From assembly GCF_004087915.1 (NCBI RefSeq), contig NZ_CP035108.1, positions 124,001 through 188,000 on the forward strand: a stretch of DNA of 64,000 bases. Reading direction: 5' to 3'. A model generated the notes under the pieces. The model worked only from the letters and a program-made list of their open reading frames with translations. It did not search any database and was not told where the DNA came from. The translations under genes and the position numbers were made by a program. Shown here in pieces: positions 61,053 through 64,000 of the stretch; position 1 is the first letter of the stretch, and each line of letters starts with the position of its first letter. The stretch is from Geovibrio thiophilus. GTDB taxonomy: Bacteria > Chrysiogenota > Deferribacteres > Deferribacterales > Geovibrionaceae.

Positions 61053-64000
61053 TTATTTCAAAAATCTCTCCGCAAATCTGTGGTACCTGTAATATGCCAG
61101 CGGTATTACAAGAAGCGTGAGTATGGTGGACACAAACGCCCCTGTTATCAATGATACGCCGAGACCGGAGAATATCGGGTCGGGCAGCATGAACAGAGCG
61201 CCCACCATAACCGTAACAGTGGTGAGAACAACAGGGCGTGTCCTGATCGCTCCGGATTCTATGACTGCGTCCTCCATGCTTTTTCCGTTTGCCGTTCCGT
61301 GGTTTATGAAGTCTATCAGCAGTACTGCGTTACGCACCATTATCCCCGCCAGAGCCATGAAGCCTATCATGCTTGTTGCGGTGAAAAACTCGCCGAAAAG
61401 CCAGTGCCCGGGAATAATTCCCAGAAGGCTTAAGGGGATCGGTATCATCATTATGATCGGTGTTACGAAAGAGCGGAACCAGCCCACAAGCACGAAATAC
61501 ATGATCACAAGCACTGCGGCGAAGGCGAGCCCGAGGTCACGGAAAACTTCGTAGGTTATCTGCCATTCACCGTCCCATTTAATGGAGGGAGTATCAGTAA
61601 ATTCCGGCGAGTTTGTCCAGTACTGCTTTATTGGAGTGCCGTTGCTGGTTATCTCCGCCACACGCTCCTTCATTTTCAGGATGGCGTAGACGGGGCTTTC
61701 CTCAACGCCTGCCACATCTGCGGTGATGTAGGTGACCGGCTGCATATTCTTGTGGTATATAGCCTTATCTTTCAGCGTTTCCCGCATGTTAACAAGCTCG
61801 CTCAATGCCACAGGCACGCCCGCCGTGGAGATGAGGTGAATATCCTGAAGGCTGTTCAGGGCATTTTTCTCCGCTTCGGGGAGCTGAACCATGATGCTCA
61901 CGTCCTCCCTGTCCGTTCCTGTGTGGAGAACGCCCGCCTTCATCCCTTTCAGCGCCATGTACAGCGTCTGAGAGACCATTTCGGAGGAAACTCCGACAAG
62001 AGCCGCCTTCTCCTTGTCCACAGTGAAACCGAGCTGGCGCATGTCCGCCTCTTCGTAAGTGTCTATATCCACAACGCCTTCAGTGTCATGGAAGACCTTT
62101 AGAACCTTAGAGGCAATATCAGCTCTTGTTTCTGCATCGGGACCGTAGATCTCCGCAACAAGTGTGGAAAGAACCGGAGGACCGGGCGGAACCTCAGTCA
62201 TTTTAACATTGGCGCCGAAACGGTTTGCTATCTCCTGAACAGGGGTACGGAGCTTCTTGGCGAGGTCGTGGCTCTTAAGCTTTCTCATGTCTTTGTCCAC
62301 GAAGTTCACCTGAATGTCCGCCATGTTCGGGGCGTTTCTGTGGAAGTAGTGGCGCACAAGTCCGTTAAAATTTATGGGAGCATGGGTGCCGGAATATATC
62401 TGATAATTGTCCACCTCAGCAACTGTTGAGAGGTAGGCGCCGATCTCAGCGGCAACAAGAGTCGTCTGCTCAAGGGGCGTGCCTTCGGGCATGTCTATTA
62501 TTATCTGCATCTCGTTCTTGTTGTCGAACGGGAGCATCTTCATGACAACAAGCTTGGCGGGCACAAACATGAACGCTCCTGCAAAAAGGACTAAAACCGC
62601 AAGACCGAGAATAAGCCTTTTGCTCAGGCTGTGCATAAACGGAGTGAGTATGCGGTTGTAGAACTTATAGAGCTTAGTGCTTTTCACATACTCTTCCTCA
62701 TCAATTTCCTGTTCGCTGTGCTTCTGCCTGCCGAGAAGCTTGTAGGCAAGCCAAGGAGTTATGATCAGCGCCACAAAGAGCGAGAAGATCATAGCCAGCG
62801 AAGCGCCTATGGGCATAGGCTTCATGTAGGGTCCCATCAACCCCCGCACGAACGCCATGGGGTAAAGGGCTACAATAACCGTGACTGTGGCGAGAATAGT
62901 AGGGTTGCCCACTTCTCCCACTGCGTAGACAGCACGTTTCAGCAGGTTTTTCCGGGACATCTTGAAGTGCCGCTCCATGTTCTCCACAACGATTATAGCG
63001 TCGTCCACCACAAGCCCCGTGACGAAGATAAGGGCGAAAAGCGTTACCCTGTTCAGCGTGTAGTCCAGCATGAAGTACACGAACAGCGTCAGGGCGAAGG
63101 TGACGGGCAGAGCCACGAAAACCACGGTTCCGGCACGCCAGCCCATGGTGACTGTCATAACGATGATAACCGCCAGTATAGCGCCCAGAAGGTGCTCAAG
63201 GAGAGTCATAACCTTTTCGTATGCGGTTTCGCCGTAGTTTTTTGTAACGGTAACGTTCACGCCGTCCGGAATTATGTAGCCCTTGAGACCTTCAAGCTTA
63301 TTCAGCACATTTTCGGCGACCACAACAGAGTCGCTCCCTTTGCGTTTGGAGAGAGATATTGTAACCGCCTGATACCTGTCGGCGGAGGTTTTTTCATTGA
63401 ACCCCATCATGGTGTAAGCCGAGGGGATTTCGGCTCCGTCCGTTATTTTCGCAACATCCTTCAGCAGAACCGCTTTTCCGTTGTGTGCGCCGACAACCGC
63501 GCCGCGCACTTCGTCAGGATCTTTGAAGAATCCGCCGGCGGTGATGTACAGTACCTCATTGTTCTGCACAATCTCCCCTGTGTTCAGAGATTTGTTGGAT
63601 GCCTCAAGGGCTTTGAAAAGGCTGAACAGATCAAGATTATACGCCCTGAGTTTCTCCATTTCAGGCTCTATCCTCAATACACGTTTGTAGCCGCCGAGGA
63701 TCGATGTTCTGGAAACGTCCGGCACTTCCTTGAGATATTTCTGAGCCTCAGCCGCCACACGGCGGAGCTCGAAGGCATCCAGAGTGTCAGACCAGAGAGT
63801 GATCGCCACCTGCGGAACATCGTCTATGGATTCCTTCTTGATCAGCGGAGGGAGAACGCCGTGGGGCATTCTGTCCATATTGCTGTCTATCTTCATTTTC
63901 AGATTGGTTATGCTCTCCTCTTCGTTCATGCCGACATTGAAGCGCACAATCACCACGCCCATATCATTCGCCGCGGTGCTGTAGACGTATTCCACGCCCG
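61053..64000 (-). CDS. RND-superfamily efflux pump permease, N-terminus outside window
   Basis: An inner-membrane proton-driven resistance-nodulation-division pump of the AcrB/CusA class. About 982 codons are present; the start lies beyond the window edge. Visible are the N-terminal porter domain (GVEYVYSTAANDMGVVIVRF), membrane helices with the proton-relay region LIFVTGLVVDDAIIVVENMERHF, the second porter domain, and a C-terminal helix block (ATSMIGFMALAGIMVRNAVLLIDFINHG, TRPVVLTTVTVMVGALFMLPDPIFSGLGVSLITG). The double acidic DD of helix 4 is retained. Substrate class is unknown; the partner fusion protein and outer-membrane channel would lie upstream, outside the window. Confidence 0.93.
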   Translation of the reverse strand, partial: GVEYVYSTAANDMGVVIVRFNVGMNEEESITNLKMKIDSNMDRMPHGVLPPLIKKESIDDVPQVAITLWSDTLDAFELRRVAAEAQKYLKEVPDVSRTSILGGYKRVLRIEPEMEKLRAYNLDLFSLFKALEASNKSLNTGEIVQNNEVLYITAGGFFKDPDEVRGAVVGAHNGKAVLLKDVAKITDGAEIPSAYTMMGFNEKTSADRYQAVTISLSKRKGSDSVVVAENVLNKLEGLKGYIIPDGVNVTVTKNYGETAYEKVMTLLEHLLGAILAVIIVMTVTMGWRAGTVVFVALPVTFALTLFVYFMLDYTLNRVTLFALIFVTGLVVDDAIIVVENMERHFKMSRKNLLKRAVYAVGEVGNPTILATVTVIVALYPMAFVRGLMGPYMKPMPIGASLAMIFSLFVALIITPWLAYKLLGRQKHSEQEIDEEEYVKSTKLYKFYNRILTPFMHSLSKRLILGLAVLVLFAGAFMFVPAKLVVMKMLPFDNKNEMQIIIDMPEGTPLEQTTLVAAEIGAYLSTVAEVDNYQIYSGTHAPINFNGLVRHYFHRNAPNMADIQVNFVDKDMRKLKSHDLAKKLRTPVQEIANRFGANVKMTEVPPGPPVLSTLVAEIYGPDAETRADIASKVLKVFHDTEGVVDIDTYEEADMRQLGFTVDKEKAALVGVSSEMVSQTLYMALKGMKAGVLHTGTDREDVSIMVQLPEAEKNALNSLQDIHLISTAGVPVALSELVNMRETLKDKAIYHKNMQPVTYITADVAGVEESPVYAILKMKERVAEITSNGTPIKQYWTNSPEFTDTPSIKWDGEWQITYEVFRDLGLAFAAVLVIMYFVLVGWFRSFVTPIIMMIPIPLSLLGIIPGHWLFGEFFTATSMIGFMALAGIMVRNAVLLIDFINHGTANGKSMEDAVIESGAIRTRPVVLTTVTVMVGALFMLPDPIFSGLGVSLITGAFVSTILTLLVIPLAYYRYHRFAERFLK

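Overview
This window is a 64 kb piece of a Gram-negative bacterial chromosome. LpxC, BamD, Lgt, an LpoA-like lipoprotein, FecR and outer-membrane proteins all imply an outer membrane. PilT, a hybrid kinase with a GGDEF partner, Hfq-type proteins and an RND pump suggest a free-living, environmentally responsive organism. Gene content and protein character look most like Deferribacterota (Geovibrio, Denitrovibrio or Seleniivibrio-like) or a neighbouring lineage. That is an impression from the sequence, not a demonstrated placement.

The layout is that of a replication-origin region. Around 33.7-34.0 kb there is an AT-rich 333-bp gap. dnaN-recF-gyrB-gyrA run leftward from it, and a tandem Hfq gene plus a receiver gene run rightward. 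Three parS-like palindromes (14.5, 24.1 and 42.1 kb) bracket the gap, but dnaA, parA and parB are not in the window.

Left part (1-33.7 kb, mostly minus strand). A long cluster runs hisB-hisH-hisA-pgpA-cinA-recA-pilT-recX-rplI-dnaB-lpxC. A short plus-strand pair follows: a protoglobin-PsiE fusion and secA. Then come azlCD, a short unknown gene, a hybrid kinase with its receiver-PAS-GGDEF partner, an IclR regulator, a nitroreductase, an LpoA-like lipoprotein, rsmG-mnmG, mnmE, folD, and gyrA/gyrB/recF/dnaN.

Right part (34-64 kb). Tandem hfq and a lone receiver converge on an unusual acidic 2Fe-2S protein that resembles a degenerate corrinoid-activation (RACE) protein. A plus-strand housekeeping run follows: ribF, rimO, bamD-serS-rsmI-like, then ybaB-recR-rng-rlmE. 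Next are a nitroreductase, a DUF134 regulator with a PNPOx-like flavoprotein, an ADP-ribosylglycohydrolase paired with a degenerate PEP-synthase-like protein, an FMN reductase, fructose-bisphosphate aldolase, FecR with a TPR/beta-barrel protein, lgt, rpsB-tsf, an AI-2E transporter, an Ada-like AraC-MGMT fusion, a small membrane protein and a truncated RND pump.

The most distinctive feature outside genes is a set of dispersed hairpin repeats in the gaps, in three families called A, B and C here. Family B has five copies. Its paired arms differ from copy to copy but remain complementary, while loop and linker sequence is conserved. At the recA leader and the tsf terminator a repeat sits between two imperfect copies of the neighbouring host sequence, as if insertion duplicated 40-65 bp. 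The strongest protein-level oddities are the double-Sm Hfq at the origin, the RACE-like protein beside it, the PEP-synthase-like/ADP-ribosylglycohydrolase pair, and the protoglobin-PsiE fusion that seems to lack the usual haem-ligating histidine.
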